Shown: positions 1-8,858, counted from the first letter of the stretch. The stretch is 64,000 nucleotides of DNA from Novosphingobium sp. PhB165 (GCF_004341845.1 NZ_SLVB01000001.1:620001-684000); one strand, 5' to 3'. Made by a program: numbers and translations. Notes: a model not told the origin generated them from the sequence alone.

Positions 1-903
1 GGCTACGGCCCATATGGCGACGTGCGCCGCAAGGGCCCGGCGCTTGCCTCGCAGAAGGGCGCCGCCGCCATCGTCATCCGCTCGGCCGGAACCGACAACC
101 ACCGCAATCCGCATACCGGTACGACCATATTCCCCAAGGGTGTGACGGCGATCCCGGCAGGCGCGGTCTCGAACCCCGATGCCGACCTGATCGCCCGCGT
201 CGCCAAGCGCGGTCAGCCGATGAAGATCGATCTGACACTGATGGGCAAGCCGTTCCCCAACGCGCCTTCGGGCAATGTGATTGGCGAACTGCCGGGCCGC
301 GATCCTTCGCTGCCGAAGATCGTGCTGGCCTGCCATCTCGATTCCTGGGACCTCGGCACCGGCGCCATCGACAATGCTTCGGGCTGCGCCATCGTGACCG
401 CCGCCGCACTTGCCGCGCAGAAGGACGGGCAGACCTTGCGCACGATCCGCGTGCTCTGGGCCGGTAACGAGGAAATGGGCCTCAACGACGGTGGCAATGC
501 CGCCTATGTGCGGATGCACGGATCCGAGCCGCATGCACTGGCGATGGAAAGCGACTTCGGCGCGGACAAGGTGTGGCAGGTGAAGTTCTCGGTCGCGTCG
601 CAGAACCAGGCGATGATCGACAAGGTCAAGGCGGCGCTCTGGCCGATGGGCATTACCCCGCACGAAGGCGCGGCCGATGGCGGCGAGGACGTGTCCGGCA
701 TCATTCAGGCGCAGAAGCTTGCGGTGATCGACCTCGGGCAGGACGGCACCCATTATTTCGACCTGCACCACACGCCCGACGATACGCTGGACAAGGTCGA
801 TCCGGCCGCGCTTCAGCAGAATGTCGATGCCTGGACGGCCGTGCTCAAGGTGATCGCCAACGAGCCCGGCGAGATCGCCAAGGTTCCGGCGCACTCTGAA
901 TGA
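1..903 (+). CDS. M28 family zinc peptidase (carboxypeptidase Q-like), 5' end missing
   Basis: The reading frame is open from base 1 to the TGA at 901-903, so the gene begins before the window and only its last 300 codons are visible. These hold the end of a protease-associated insert and the M28 catalytic core. Zinc-ligand and catalytic motifs are present in order: HLDSWDLGTG, then DNASG about 15 residues later, AGNEEMG (catalytic and ligand Glu), and near the end HYFDLHHTPDD, which gives the last His. The family removes amino acids from peptides outside the cytoplasm and usually carries a signal peptide; that part is not in view. An internal GTG at 22 is not a credible start because homology-like sequence continues upstream. 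Confidence 0.85.
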   Translation, partial: GYGPYGDVRRKGPALASQKGAAAIVIRSAGTDNHRNPHTGTTIFPKGVTAIPAGAVSNPDADLIARVAKRGQPMKIDLTLMGKPFPNAPSGNVIGELPGRDPSLPKIVLACHLDSWDLGTGAIDNASGCAIVTAAALAAQKDGQTLRTIRVLWAGNEEMGLNDGGNAAYVRMHGSEPHALAMESDFGADKVWQVKFSVASQNQAMIDKVKAALWPMGITPHEGAADGGEDVSGIIQAQKLAVIDLGQDGTHYFDLHHTPDDTLDKVDPAALQQNVDAWTAVLKVIANEPGEIAKVPAHSE

Positions 904-958
904 GCCGGATGATCTGAATTAGGGGAAAGGGGCGGGAGATTTTCCGCCCCTTTTCGTA

Positions 959-1837
959 TCAACCTGCCGCTGCGATCCGTTCGGCGACGGCAATCAGGCG
1001 CTGCGCCTGATCGAGGTGCAGCAGTTCGGTCATTTTGCCATCGACGCGAATGGCGCCCTTGCCCTGGTTTTCGGGCTGGGCGAAAGCCTCGATCACGCTG
1101 CGGGCCCATGCCAGATCGGTCTCGCTGGGCGAGAACACCGTGTTGCAGGGCTCGACTTGCGCGGGGTGTATCAGGCTCTTGCCGTCGAAGCCGAACATCA
1201 GGCCCTGACGCGCCTCGGCCTCGAAAGCGTCGAGGTCGCGGAACTCGTTGCAGACACCGTCGAGAATGGCGACGCCATGCGCGCGGGCGGCAGCGACCGC
1301 CATCGAGAGGAACGGCAGGAACGGTGTGCGGCACGGCGTAAGCTGCGCGCGCATTTCCTTGGCAAGGTCGTTGGTGCCCATGATCCAGAGCGAGAGCCGC
1401 GTCGTTTCGGCCATGGCGGCGATGGCGGGCAGGTTGCCCACGCTCGCGCATGTCTCGATCATGGTCCAGAGCTGCATGGCGGGTGCGGCACCGGCCAGCG
1501 CTGCGTTGTAGCGGGCGATGTCGTCGGGGTTGTTCACCTTGGGAACGAGCACCGCGTCGGCCTGCGATCCGGCGATGGCGGCAAGGTCAGCAGCGCCCCA
1601 TTCGGTATCCAGTCCATTGGCGCGGATAACCACTTCGCGGTGGCCGAAACCGCCTTCCGCCACGGCACGTATCGCCGTTTCGCGCGCGGCATCTTTCGCC
1701 TCGGGCGCAACGGCGTCCTCAAGGTCCAGAATCACCACGTCGCAGGGCAGGGTGCGGGCCTTGGCGATGGCGCGTTCGTTGGATGCCGGGAGGTAAAGCG
1801 CGCTGCGGCGCGGGCGGTCATTGGGGGTAGCGGTCAT
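959..1837 (-). CDS. HpcH/HpaI aldolase/citrate lyase family protein (CitE-like CoA-ester lyase)
   Basis: 292 residues with the CitE-like TIM-barrel signatures in order: YLPASNERAIAKA near the N-terminus, VVILDLEDAVAPEAKDAAR around residue 35, VVIRANGLDTEW, VLVPKVNNPDD, the metal-binding glutamate in MIETCASVGN, and MGTNDLAKEMR. The family cleaves or forms C-C bonds of acyl-CoA esters such as citramalyl- or malyl-CoA. Single-gene CitE homologues vary in substrate, so the exact reaction is open. The start ATG at 1837 has an AGGAG-type ribosome site about ten bases upstream. It lies downstream of the SDR/TetR pair on the same strand, separated by about 380 bp, so it is probably a separate transcript. 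Confidence 0.85.
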   Translation of the reverse strand: MTATPNDRPRRSALYLPASNERAIAKARTLPCDVVILDLEDAVAPEAKDAARETAIRAVAEGGFGHREVVIRANGLDTEWGAADLAAIAGSQADAVLVPKVNNPDDIARYNAALAGAAPAMQLWTMIETCASVGNLPAIAAMAETTRLSLWIMGTNDLAKEMRAQLTPCRTPFLPFLSMAVAAARAHGVAILDGVCNEFRDLDAFEAEARQGLMFGFDGKSLIHPAQVEPCNTVFSPSETDLAWARSVIEAFAQPENQGKGAIRVDGKMTELLHLDQAQRLIAVAERIAAAG

Positions 1838-2221
1838 CCTGTCGGGCTCCTCGGCGGGGGAAGTTCAATGCGTTGGAGAGGGCGCCCGGGTCAAGCGGAG
1901 CACCGCGATGCCCGGGCGATACATGACCGGCCCTTGCGGGGTAATCATGGTTGCTAACCCGTTACCCGCCGGATGAGGGCTTATGCATTGGCCTAAAGTC
2001 CAGATGTAATCGATTGTTCGGGGGGCTATACTTGCCCTTGTCGTCAGCGATCGTTTTCAGCCTCGGCGGTCGCGAAAGGGCGGGTTCCCCTTCCCGCCGG
2101 AACGATACGATAAAATGAGGGTCGCAACTCGCCGCCCCGTGACCGCGCCGAAGCCGATGCCGCCAATGGCATGGGCGAATGGCGCGGACGCGGGGCGGCA
2201 ACCTTCCCGGCCTACCTCAGG
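1838..2221. other. Intergenic stretch, no gene supported
   Basis: About 380 bases between the start of the CitE-like gene and the end of the SDR gene, both on the minus strand. Short open frames exist on both strands, but none has a ribosome site, a recognisable motif or a start that stands out. I see no tRNA, no strong hairpin with a T-run and no repeat. It presumably holds the promoter of the CitE-like gene. Confidence 0.5.
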
Positions 2222-3112
2222 TCAATTCGAGGTTACGAGAATGCGATCGAGCATCCGTTCGCTTTCGCTCCAGAGCTTCCGGGCGGCATCGTCATCGAGC
2301 GCCTGCGACGCCGGCTCTTCTTCCTTCAGGTCATGGAAATAGCGGCCGCCCATTCCGCCCAGTTCCTGCGCCGTCGCCAGCCAGACGATCGTGCGCGCGG
2401 GCTGCTCGGGCGGCACGCTGTCGTTGTTCGCCATCCAGGCCTGCATCTGCGCGTCGCCGTGGCTGGCGAAGTTGGAGGCAACGCGCCCCGGGTGCATGGC
2501 GAGCGAGACCATGCCCTTGTCCCGCACCCGCCTGTCCAGCTCGCGGGCGAACAGCAGGTTGGCAAGCTTGGCCTGGCAGTAGGCGGCGCTGGTATTGAAA
2601 GCGGCGTCCATGTTGAGATCGTACCAGCGCATCTCCTGGCACCCGACATGTCCGGAAGAGGAGACCGCGATGACCCGGACCAGCCCGGGCGCGCTGTCTC
2701 CGGCCGCGCGTTCCAGCAGCGGCATCAGCGCGCGCGTGAGCAGGAAAGCCGCAAGGTGATTGGCGGCGAATGTCGCCTCCAGCCCTTCGGAGGTGCGGTA
2801 CTGGCCGTCGCGCACGCCGCCGGCGTTGTTGACCAGCACATCGACCCGGTCGGTCAGTTCGCCGATCTGGCGAGCGACCGAGAGAACGTCGCGCATTTCG
2901 GTGAAATCGCCGCGCAGGAAGTCCACCCGTCCGCCGTTTGCGGCCCCGGCGGCCAGTTCCCGGGCCGCTTCTTCGCAGCGGGCCTCGTCGCGGCCGGTGC
3001 CGATGACGTGCCAGCCCATGCGCGCGAAAGCCTGCGCGCTCGCCTTGCCGATGCCCGCGCTGGCGCCGGTGATGACGACGCATCGCTGGCGTGATTGTGC
3101 CGTTTCGCCCAT
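2222..3112 (-). CDS. Short-chain dehydrogenase/reductase, retinol-dehydrogenase-like
   Basis: 296 residues with a classical SDR Rossmann fold: TGASAGIG at about residues 15-22 (dinucleotide binding), NNAGG near residue 95, SSSG near 150 and the catalytic pair in YCQAK near 178. A region with a WYDLN motif before the active-site Tyr and a long C-terminal arm resembles the retinol dehydrogenase/WW-oxidoreductase-like branch, whose known members reduce or oxidise lipophilic aldehydes and alcohols with NADP(H). It lies 27 bases downstream of the TetR gene on the same strand, so the two are probably co-transcribed. It faces the LuxE/LuxC pair. Inference: it may act on the aldehyde which that pair makes. 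Confidence 0.82.
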   Translation of the reverse strand: MGETAQSRQRCVVITGASAGIGKASAQAFARMGWHVIGTGRDEARCEEAARELAAGAANGGRVDFLRGDFTEMRDVLSVARQIGELTDRVDVLVNNAGGVRDGQYRTSEGLEATFAANHLAAFLLTRALMPLLERAAGDSAPGLVRVIAVSSSGHVGCQEMRWYDLNMDAAFNTSAAYCQAKLANLLFARELDRRVRDKGMVSLAMHPGRVASNFASHGDAQMQAWMANNDSVPPEQPARTIVWLATAQELGGMGGRYFHDLKEEEPASQALDDDAARKLWSESERMLDRILVTSN

Positions 3113-3139
3113 CTGCTTACTCTCCCATTTTGTTCGGTC

Positions 3140-3814
3140 TCAGCGCGGTTCCGCGCCCTTGAGGAATAGCCGCACCGCAAAATCCACCCGGCTGCGCACA
3201 TCCGTCTCGCTGAGGGCGTTGCCCGAGACGAGGAAGCGCACCGGGCCGCTAACCACCATGCTCATGAAGACATTCGCTGCCAGCATCGGGTCTTCGACCG
3301 CCAGCCGTCCGGCCGCGGTTTCGTCGGCCAGGATCGCGGCCAGGAACGTCACTGTCGGCAGCGCGGCGATGTCGTAATAGGTCTGGAAGATATCCGGAAA
3401 GCGGTAGGCCTCGGTATTGATGAGGCGCTGCATTTTCAGGCCTTCCTCGGTTCCGGCGAGTTCGATGCGCAGCAGGGCGATGTTGACCAGCGTGGCTTCG
3501 AGATCGGGCGTCCGCGTCGCCGCGATCCGCTCGGGCCTGGCGGCGCGGCGCTCTGTCCCCCGGCGCAGGGCGGCGCGGAAGAGGGCGGCTTTCTCCGGAT
3601 AGCGCGCATAGACGGTGCGCTTGGTCATGGAGACTTCGGCGGCGATCGCCTCAATGGTGGTGGGCTCGTAGCCCTTTTCCAGAAAATTCTCGAACGCGCA
3701 GTCCAGCAACTGTTTGTGCCGGGCCTGCGCCTGTTCGCGCGTCGGCCGACCAGCGCGCACGCTGGCGGGGGCGGAAGGGGCGGCGGTTTCGATTACGTCG
3801 GCAGGCTCGTTCAT
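3140..3814 (-). CDS. TetR/AcrR family transcriptional regulator
   Basis: About 224 residues from the ATG at 3814; an in-frame ATG at 3874 would add 20 residues of non-TetR-like sequence and lies inside the divergent promoter region, so I prefer 3814. The N-terminal DNA-binding domain follows a low-complexity leader. It has LLDCAFENFLEKGYEPTTI, then IAAEVSMTKRTVYARYPEK, the typical TetR helix-turn-helix with its YxxYxxK-like end. The C-terminal ligand domain is divergent, as usual. It sits between the SDR gene (same strand, downstream) and the LuxE-like gene (divergent, 134 bp away), the usual position for a local repressor of both transcripts. The ligand is unknown. Confidence 0.85.
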   Translation of the reverse strand: MNEPADVIETAAPSAPASVRAGRPTREQAQARHKQLLDCAFENFLEKGYEPTTIEAIAAEVSMTKRTVYARYPEKAALFRAALRRGTERRAARPERIAATRTPDLEATLVNIALLRIELAGTEEGLKMQRLINTEAYRFPDIFQTYYDIAALPTVTFLAAILADETAAGRLAVEDPMLAANVFMSMVVSGPVRFLVSGNALSETDVRSRVDFAVRLFLKGAEPR

Positions 3815-3948
3815 CGAGCCATAGGAACCGATCTCGCTTGCCCTGCCAAGAGAATCGTGAATAATGATACGCACAAGATGCTATTAATCGAGTCGAGGCC
3901 CGGCGTCCAGTCGCGACCTCCGGCCGACAGGGATTTGGGAGAGAACGA

Positions 3949-5298
3949 ATGGGTGAAGCCGCAGACAAGCTCATGGCGCTGGTCGCCGATCCGCAGCGCT
4001 TCAGTTTCAGCGCGGAGGAACTGCGCGAAACGCAGGTCGCTGCGCTCGACGAGCGTTTTCAGGAGCGCAAGGACCGCATCAAGCTGCTGAGCCTGCGTGC
4101 CCGCGACGCCGGGATCGAGAAGATCGAATCCATCGCGGACGTGGTGCCGCTGCTGTTCCCGCACACCGCCTACAAGTCGTACCCCGAGAGCTTCCTGATG
4201 GAGGAGCGGTGGGACAAGCTGACCAAGTGGCTCGGCACGATCTCGCCCTATCCGATCGAAGGGCTGGACCTCGAAGGCGTCGAAGGTATCGACGACTGGA
4301 TCGAGCGGCTGGCGGCGCTAGGACATTTCATCTCCTGCTCCAGCGGCACCACCGGCAAGTCGGCCATGCTGATCGCCTCGCAGAAGGACATGGACTGGTC
4401 GAAGATCGACACCGTCAATGTCTTCGCCTGGGGTTCGGGGGTGGTTCCGGCGCAGGACCGCGTGATCGTGGGCTGCGCGCCGGTCGCCACCGTGCCCAAG
4501 AACGCCACGATTGCGCAGGCGCAGTACGAGGCCTTTGCCGATCCTTCGGCACCGCGCTGGCACTATCCGGTGCCGCCGATCACCGTGGGTTCGCTCACTT
4601 CGATGGTGGTCATGCGCAAGAAGATTGCCGAGGGCACTGCCCGCCCGGACGAGATCGCCGCTTTCGAGGAAACCTCGGCCGCGCGCGCCAAGGCCGTGGC
4701 CGATGCGATCCCGGCGACGGCGCAGTTCATCATCGAGAACCGCCATCGCAAGCTTCAGCTTTCGGGCCTGTGGAGCGGTCTCTGGCAGGTTGCCAAGGCC
4801 GTGCGCGATGCGGGGTATGGCCGCGCCGATTTCGATCCGGACAACTCGATCTACGTCGGTGGCGGGTTGAAGCGCGCGCAACTTCCCGATGATTATCAGG
4901 AATATGTGTTCGATACCTTCAACATTCCTGAAGATCGGCACTTCCAGAACTATTCGATGCAGGAACTGAACTCGGGCATGCCCAAGTGCCGCGAGGGTGG
5001 GCGCTATCACGTGCCGCCGTGGATCGTGCCGGTGCTGCTCGACAAGTCGGGCGACAATGCGCTCGATCACACCTCAGGTGAAATGGAAGGTCGCGCTGCC
5101 TTCTTCGATCTCTCGCTCGACGGGCGCTGGGGCGGAGTGATTACCGGCGACAAGATCTCGCTCGATTACAGTCCCTGCAAGTGCGGGAACCACGGTCCTT
5201 CGATCCGCGACAACATCGTGCGCTATGCGGATCTGGAAGGTGACGACAAGATCGGCTGTGCAGGCACGGTCGATGCTTATGTGCGAGGTGTGGCATGA
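3949..5298 (+). CDS. LuxE-like acyl-protein synthetase / adenylate-forming ligase
   Basis: 449 residues, longer than the roughly 370-380 of Vibrio LuxE. The ANL-type phosphate-binding loop is CSSGTTGKSAM at about residue 128. YSMQELNSGMPKC near residue 325 occupies the place of the aromatic-x-x-x-Glu motif, and GVITGDKISL near 395 has the conserved hinge Asp. A cysteine-rich SPCKCGNHGPS follows. Known members (LuxE, PaaK-like) activate a carboxylic acid with ATP to an acyl-AMP and pass it to a thiol. A GGGAGA ribosome site precedes the ATG. The stop overlaps the ATG of the LuxC-like gene (ATGA), so the two are translationally coupled and should work as one enzyme system. The acid substrate cannot be told from sequence. 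Confidence 0.82.
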   Translation: MGEAADKLMALVADPQRFSFSAEELRETQVAALDERFQERKDRIKLLSLRARDAGIEKIESIADVVPLLFPHTAYKSYPESFLMEERWDKLTKWLGTISPYPIEGLDLEGVEGIDDWIERLAALGHFISCSSGTTGKSAMLIASQKDMDWSKIDTVNVFAWGSGVVPAQDRVIVGCAPVATVPKNATIAQAQYEAFADPSAPRWHYPVPPITVGSLTSMVVMRKKIAEGTARPDEIAAFEETSAARAKAVADAIPATAQFIIENRHRKLQLSGLWSGLWQVAKAVRDAGYGRADFDPDNSIYVGGGLKRAQLPDDYQEYVFDTFNIPEDRHFQNYSMQELNSGMPKCREGGRYHVPPWIVPVLLDKSGDNALDHTSGEMEGRAAFFDLSLDGRWGGVITGDKISLDYSPCKCGNHGPSIRDNIVRYADLEGDDKIGCAGTVDAYVRGVA

Positions 5299-6716
5299 AC
5301 TCCCTGACACAAACCACTGAAACAGAAGAACTTGTTTCGGCCCCGTTCTTCCTGCGCGGTGAGGTGCTGCACGGCACTGACGTGATCCAGACGTCGCGCG
5401 ACCTTGGCGTGACCTTCGCGACACCTAAGATACCCTTCGACCGCGCCGTGCCGCCGCGCACCGAAGTGCCGCCGCTGCTCAATGTGCCGCTGGCCGAGAT
5501 CATCGATTTCCTCGTGGAAACCGGCCAGCGCCTGACCGCTTCCGACAACGATCACATGCAGGAATGCATCGAGCGGATGTGCCGCACGCATATCCTGCCG
5601 CGTGCCGTCGTCGAGAACACCGCGCGCCATGCTGCCGCCTATCTCGACAAGCGCGTGCTGATGGCCGAGGTGGAGCAGAACTTCCCCGATCCGCGCGCGC
5701 TCGATGAGTGGGTGCCGAAGCAGGACTTTACCGGCCGCAAGAGCTTCGTGCGGGCCTTCGCGCCGCGCCTGATCCATGTGCTGCCGGGCAATTCGCCGGG
5801 CGTGGCGGTGAAGTCGGTAGCGCAGGGTTCGATGGTGAAGGGCGTGAACCTGTTCAAGATGAGCAGTGCCGATCCCTTCACCATGGTCGCGATCCTGCGG
5901 ACCATGGCGGATATCGACGCTAACCACCCGATCGTCCGCTCGATGTCGGCCGTCTACTGGCGCGGCGGTGACGATGCGACCGAGCGCGTGCTCTATCGTC
6001 CGCAGTACTTCGACAAGATCGTCGCCTGGGGTGGCGGCGATGCGATCAACAACGTTATCAAGTACTTGGGCCCAGGTTTTCAGCTCGTTTCGTTCGATCC
6101 CAAGACCTCGATCTCGATGGTCGGGCGCGAGGGGCTGACCGATGACGCCACCATCGACCGCGTGGCAGACCTTTGCTCCACTGACGTCATGACGCTGAAC
6201 CAGGAAGCCTGCGTCGCCAGTCGCTTCCAGTTCGTCGAAGGCAGCGAGGAGGAAGTGGACCGTTTCTGCGCCCGCCTGCACCACCACATCGCCCGCCGCG
6301 CGGCCGAAAGCGGAGACTTCCGCCCGCTCGACCGCGACATGCGCGAGGCGGTCGATACGATGATGTTGATGGACGACGAATACGGCGTCTGGGGCCGGAC
6401 CGACGGCAAGGGTCTTGTCATCCGTTCCGAGGAGCCAGTCGACTTCCACCCGATCAACAAGACCGCCAACGTCGTGCGCGTCGATAGTCTTGATGAAGCG
6501 GTGAAGTGGATCAATGTCGCCACCCAGACGGTGGGCTTCTATCCCTTCGACCGCATGGCCGACTATCGCGACCGGCTGGCTGCGGGCGGCGCCCAGCGCG
6601 TGGTCCATCTGGGAGAGGCGGGCCCTTCCACCATCGGCAATCCGCACGACGCGATGTATCCGCTCCACCGCTTCGTCCACTGGATGGCGCATGAGGACGG
6701 GAAGGTGCCGGAATGA
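5295..6716 (+). CDS. LuxC-like acyl-CoA/acyl-protein reductase
   Basis: 473 residues, the usual LuxC length. It resembles aldehyde dehydrogenases: a nucleotide-binding stretch with HVLPGNSPGVAV near residue 160, FKMSSADPF, then IVAWGGGDAI near residue 240. The putative catalytic cysteine lies in TLNQEACVASRF near residue 305, matching the LuxC Cys that carries the acyl group. The reaction in the family is reduction of an acyl thioester to an aldehyde with NADPH. It overlaps the LuxE-like gene by four bases. No luxA, luxB or luxD homologue is in the window, so bioluminescence is not implied; the aldehyde presumably feeds metabolism. Confidence 0.85.
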   Translation: MNSLTQTTETEELVSAPFFLRGEVLHGTDVIQTSRDLGVTFATPKIPFDRAVPPRTEVPPLLNVPLAEIIDFLVETGQRLTASDNDHMQECIERMCRTHILPRAVVENTARHAAAYLDKRVLMAEVEQNFPDPRALDEWVPKQDFTGRKSFVRAFAPRLIHVLPGNSPGVAVKSVAQGSMVKGVNLFKMSSADPFTMVAILRTMADIDANHPIVRSMSAVYWRGGDDATERVLYRPQYFDKIVAWGGGDAINNVIKYLGPGFQLVSFDPKTSISMVGREGLTDDATIDRVADLCSTDVMTLNQEACVASRFQFVEGSEEEVDRFCARLHHHIARRAAESGDFRPLDRDMREAVDTMMLMDDEYGVWGRTDGKGLVIRSEEPVDFHPINKTANVVRVDSLDEAVKWINVATQTVGFYPFDRMADYRDRLAAGGAQRVVHLGEAGPSTIGNPHDAMYPLHRFVHWMAHEDGKVPE

Positions 6717-6826
6717 CCCCATTGCCGGGGCGATAACCGGAAAATGCCTCGTTTTCCCGATGGTCAGATGGCTGGGGCCTGCTACGCGAAGCAGGCCCCA
6801 AAGGCCAAGATCAAGGGAGAACGGGA

Positions 6827-7723
6827 ATGAAGGCGACGAAGATCGCGGGCGGCAAGGCCGCAACCGGCAAGATCGTAGCAGGCATAGGCGGAGCGTTCCT
6901 GCTCGCCGTCTGCGCCGCGAGCGTGGCATCGAGCGAACCGCAGGCCGCGCCGGCCCCGTCGCTTACCCCTCCGGCGGCAACTTCCGATGCCGATGCCCGG
7001 AAAGCGGCCATGGCGTCGGTTATGCGCAATGGCAGCTATCTGCCGCGCGGTTCGGCGCCGAACAGCCTGCTGTTCAATCCGCCGCCGCCGGCAGCCGGCT
7101 CGGCCGCCATGGCGCGCGACGAGGAGGGCGCCCGGGCCGCGATCGCGATGCAGGGAACCCCGCGTTGGGAACAGGCCAAGATCGACGCTGACCTCTTCAC
7201 GCCCAAGGTAACCGATACGTTCTCTTGTGCGGCGGGCTTCAAGATCGGCGCGGATACGACGCCCAAGTTGCAAGCGCTGCTGCTGAAGTCGATGATGGAC
7301 TTCGGGCTGGCCAGCTACCCGACCAAGAACCGCTATCAGCGGGGCCGGCCATTCATGGCCAATGGCAAGCCGACCTGCACGCCCGATCAGGAGGCCATTC
7401 TGCGCAAGGACGGCTCCTACCCGTCGGGGCATAGTGCCATCGGCTTCGGCGCGGGCCTGATCCTTGCCAGCGTGGTGCCCGAGCGGGCCGCCGAACTGGT
7501 CGCGCGCGGCCGCGCCTTCGGGGATAGCCGCCGGATCTGCAACGTCCACTGGCTGAGTGATATCGAGGAAGGGCGCGTGGTTGCCGCCGCCGTCTTCGCT
7601 CGCCTCAACGCCGAACCGGCCTTTGTCGCCGATCTGGCTGCTGCGCGCGCGGAAATCGCGGAAAAGCGCACTTCGCTGCCCGTGCCGGACTGCGCGCGCG
7701 AAAACGCGGCACTGGCGATGTAA
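6827..7723 (+). CDS. Class A non-specific acid phosphatase (PAP2 superfamily), exported
   Basis: 298 residues. An N-terminal lysine-rich segment and a hydrophobic stretch (IVAGIGGAFLLAVCAA) suggest a signal peptide. All three PAP2/vanadium-haloperoxidase motifs are intact: KNRYQRGRP (K-x6-RP), GSYPSGHS and SRRICNVHWLSD (SR-x5-H-x3-D). The GSYPSGH form is the class A bacterial acid phosphatase signature (PhoN/PhoC type), which hydrolyses phosphomonoesters in the periplasm. A good AGGGAGAA ribosome site lies before the ATG. It follows the LuxC-like gene by 110 bp on the same strand; whether they share a transcript is unclear. Confidence 0.9.
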   Translation: MKATKIAGGKAATGKIVAGIGGAFLLAVCAASVASSEPQAAPAPSLTPPAATSDADARKAAMASVMRNGSYLPRGSAPNSLLFNPPPPAAGSAAMARDEEGARAAIAMQGTPRWEQAKIDADLFTPKVTDTFSCAAGFKIGADTTPKLQALLLKSMMDFGLASYPTKNRYQRGRPFMANGKPTCTPDQEAILRKDGSYPSGHSAIGFGAGLILASVVPERAAELVARGRAFGDSRRICNVHWLSDIEEGRVVAAAVFARLNAEPAFVADLAAARAEIAEKRTSLPVPDCARENAALAM

Positions 7724-7829
7724 TCGTACCGGCGAAACCTGCGTTCTCCCGTGCTCTTGGTCCTATGCCGGAGCGCGGGCGCGCGATAGGCACCCTTTCA
7801 AAGACATTCGTAAAGGATTGGGACTGACC

Positions 7830-8060
7830 ATGGCCGTTGAAATTCTCCTCCCCAAGATCGGCTTCTCGATGCAGGAGGGCCAGGTCGCCGAATGGCTGGC
7901 CAAGGACGGCGATCAGGTGTCCGAAGGCCAGCCGCTGTTCTCGCTTGAGGCGGACAAGTCGACCAACGAGGTCGAGGCGCCTGCTTCGGGTACGCTGAAG
8001 ATCGTCGCTTCGGTGGGCGAGACTTACGAGGTTGGCACCGTTCTCGGCTATATCGAGTAA
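7830..8060 (+). CDS. Free-standing lipoyl/biotinyl-attachment domain protein
   Basis: 76 residues starting at the ATG at 7830. The whole protein is one lipoyl-like beta barrel: LLPKIGFSMQEGQV at the N-terminus, the modification lysine at residue 43 in SLEADKSTNEVEAP, and a closing VGTVLGYIE. E2 components of 2-oxoacid dehydrogenases begin with exactly such a domain (DKATVEV type), but here nothing follows it. No E1, E2 core, E3, lipoate ligase or biotin carboxylase is nearby. It may be a separate swinging-arm carrier for an enzyme encoded elsewhere. Lipoyl is more likely than biotin because the lysine sits in DKS rather than MKM. Confidence 0.8.
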   Translation: MAVEILLPKIGFSMQEGQVAEWLAKDGDQVSEGQPLFSLEADKSTNEVEAPASGTLKIVASVGETYEVGTVLGYIE

Positions 8061-8138
8061 CGACCTGTAATCGCGGTCGATTATGGCGGGTGTGAAGGGG
8101 GCTGGACAGGTTCCCTTCCTGGGTCCAGATTGCGCTTC

Positions 8139-8681
8139 ATGCGCAAGACCCTACCCGCCATCGCCGCCGTTCTGGCTCTCGCTTTTTCCGCCGTTGCGGC
8201 CGATGCCGCGCTGCCGGTCGGCGCCAAGGCCCCCGCGTTTTCGACGCAGGGCGCCAAGGGCGGCAAGGTCATGGCCTTCGACCTTAAGGCGGCCCTGAAG
8301 AAGGGGCCGGTCGTGCTCTACTTCTATCCCAAGGCCTTCACGCAGGGCTGCACGCTTGAAGCGCATGCCTTTGCCGATGCCACCGACGATTTCGCCAAGC
8401 TCGGCGCGACCGTGATCGGCATGTCCAACGACGATCTGCCGACGCTTCAGAAGTTCTCGACCGAGGCTTGCCGCGACAAGTTCGCCGTGGCCGTTGCCAC
8501 GCCTGACATCATCAAGGCCTACGATGTGGCCCTGAAGCGCGAAGGCGCGCCTGCGGGCATGACCGACCGCACCAGCTATGTGATCGGGCAGGACGGGCGG
8601 ATCGTGATGGTCCATTCCGATCTCGACTATCGCGATCACGTGAAGCTTACGCTTGAAGCGGTGAAGAAGCTCAAGGGCTGA
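8139..8681 (+). CDS. Exported peroxiredoxin (AhpC/TSA, Bcp-like)
   Basis: 180 residues from the ATG at 8139 (a TTG at 8130 would add three residues). An N-terminal signal peptide ends near AVAADA, then the thioredoxin-like peroxiredoxin fold begins with LPVGAKAPAF. The peroxidatic cysteine is in YPKAFTQGCTLEAHAF; Bcp-type enzymes have the same P-x3-T-x2-C arrangement. A second cysteine in STEACRDKF could be the resolving residue. The expected function is reduction of peroxides in the periplasm, which is unusual for Bcp proteins but fits the signal peptide. It follows the lipoyl-domain gene by about 80 bp. Confidence 0.83.
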   Translation: MRKTLPAIAAVLALAFSAVAADAALPVGAKAPAFSTQGAKGGKVMAFDLKAALKKGPVVLYFYPKAFTQGCTLEAHAFADATDDFAKLGATVIGMSNDDLPTLQKFSTEACRDKFAVAVATPDIIKAYDVALKREGAPAGMTDRTSYVIGQDGRIVMVHSDLDYRDHVKLTLEAVKKLKG

Positions 8682-8858
8682 AGATCGGCAGGTGTTGCGC
8701 GGGGTGAGAGTCTCGGCGTGGCGCCTATCACTCCAGCCTTGAACAGTACCCCCATCAGCGAGTAATAGCGCCGCTTCCCGCGCCGACGGCGTTGCGCGCG
8801 CTTTACTTATGTCGCCGCTGCGCTATGCGCGGCGTTCGTTTCTTGGGAGTTTCATGTC

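Noticed and set aside
3949..6716. Bioluminescence operon
   Set aside because: Only LuxE- and LuxC-like genes are present; luxA, luxB and luxD are absent from the window.
5277..6929. Long minus-strand frame opposite the LuxC-like gene
   Set aside because: No motif, no ribosome site, and the plus strand carries a complete LuxC-type protein.
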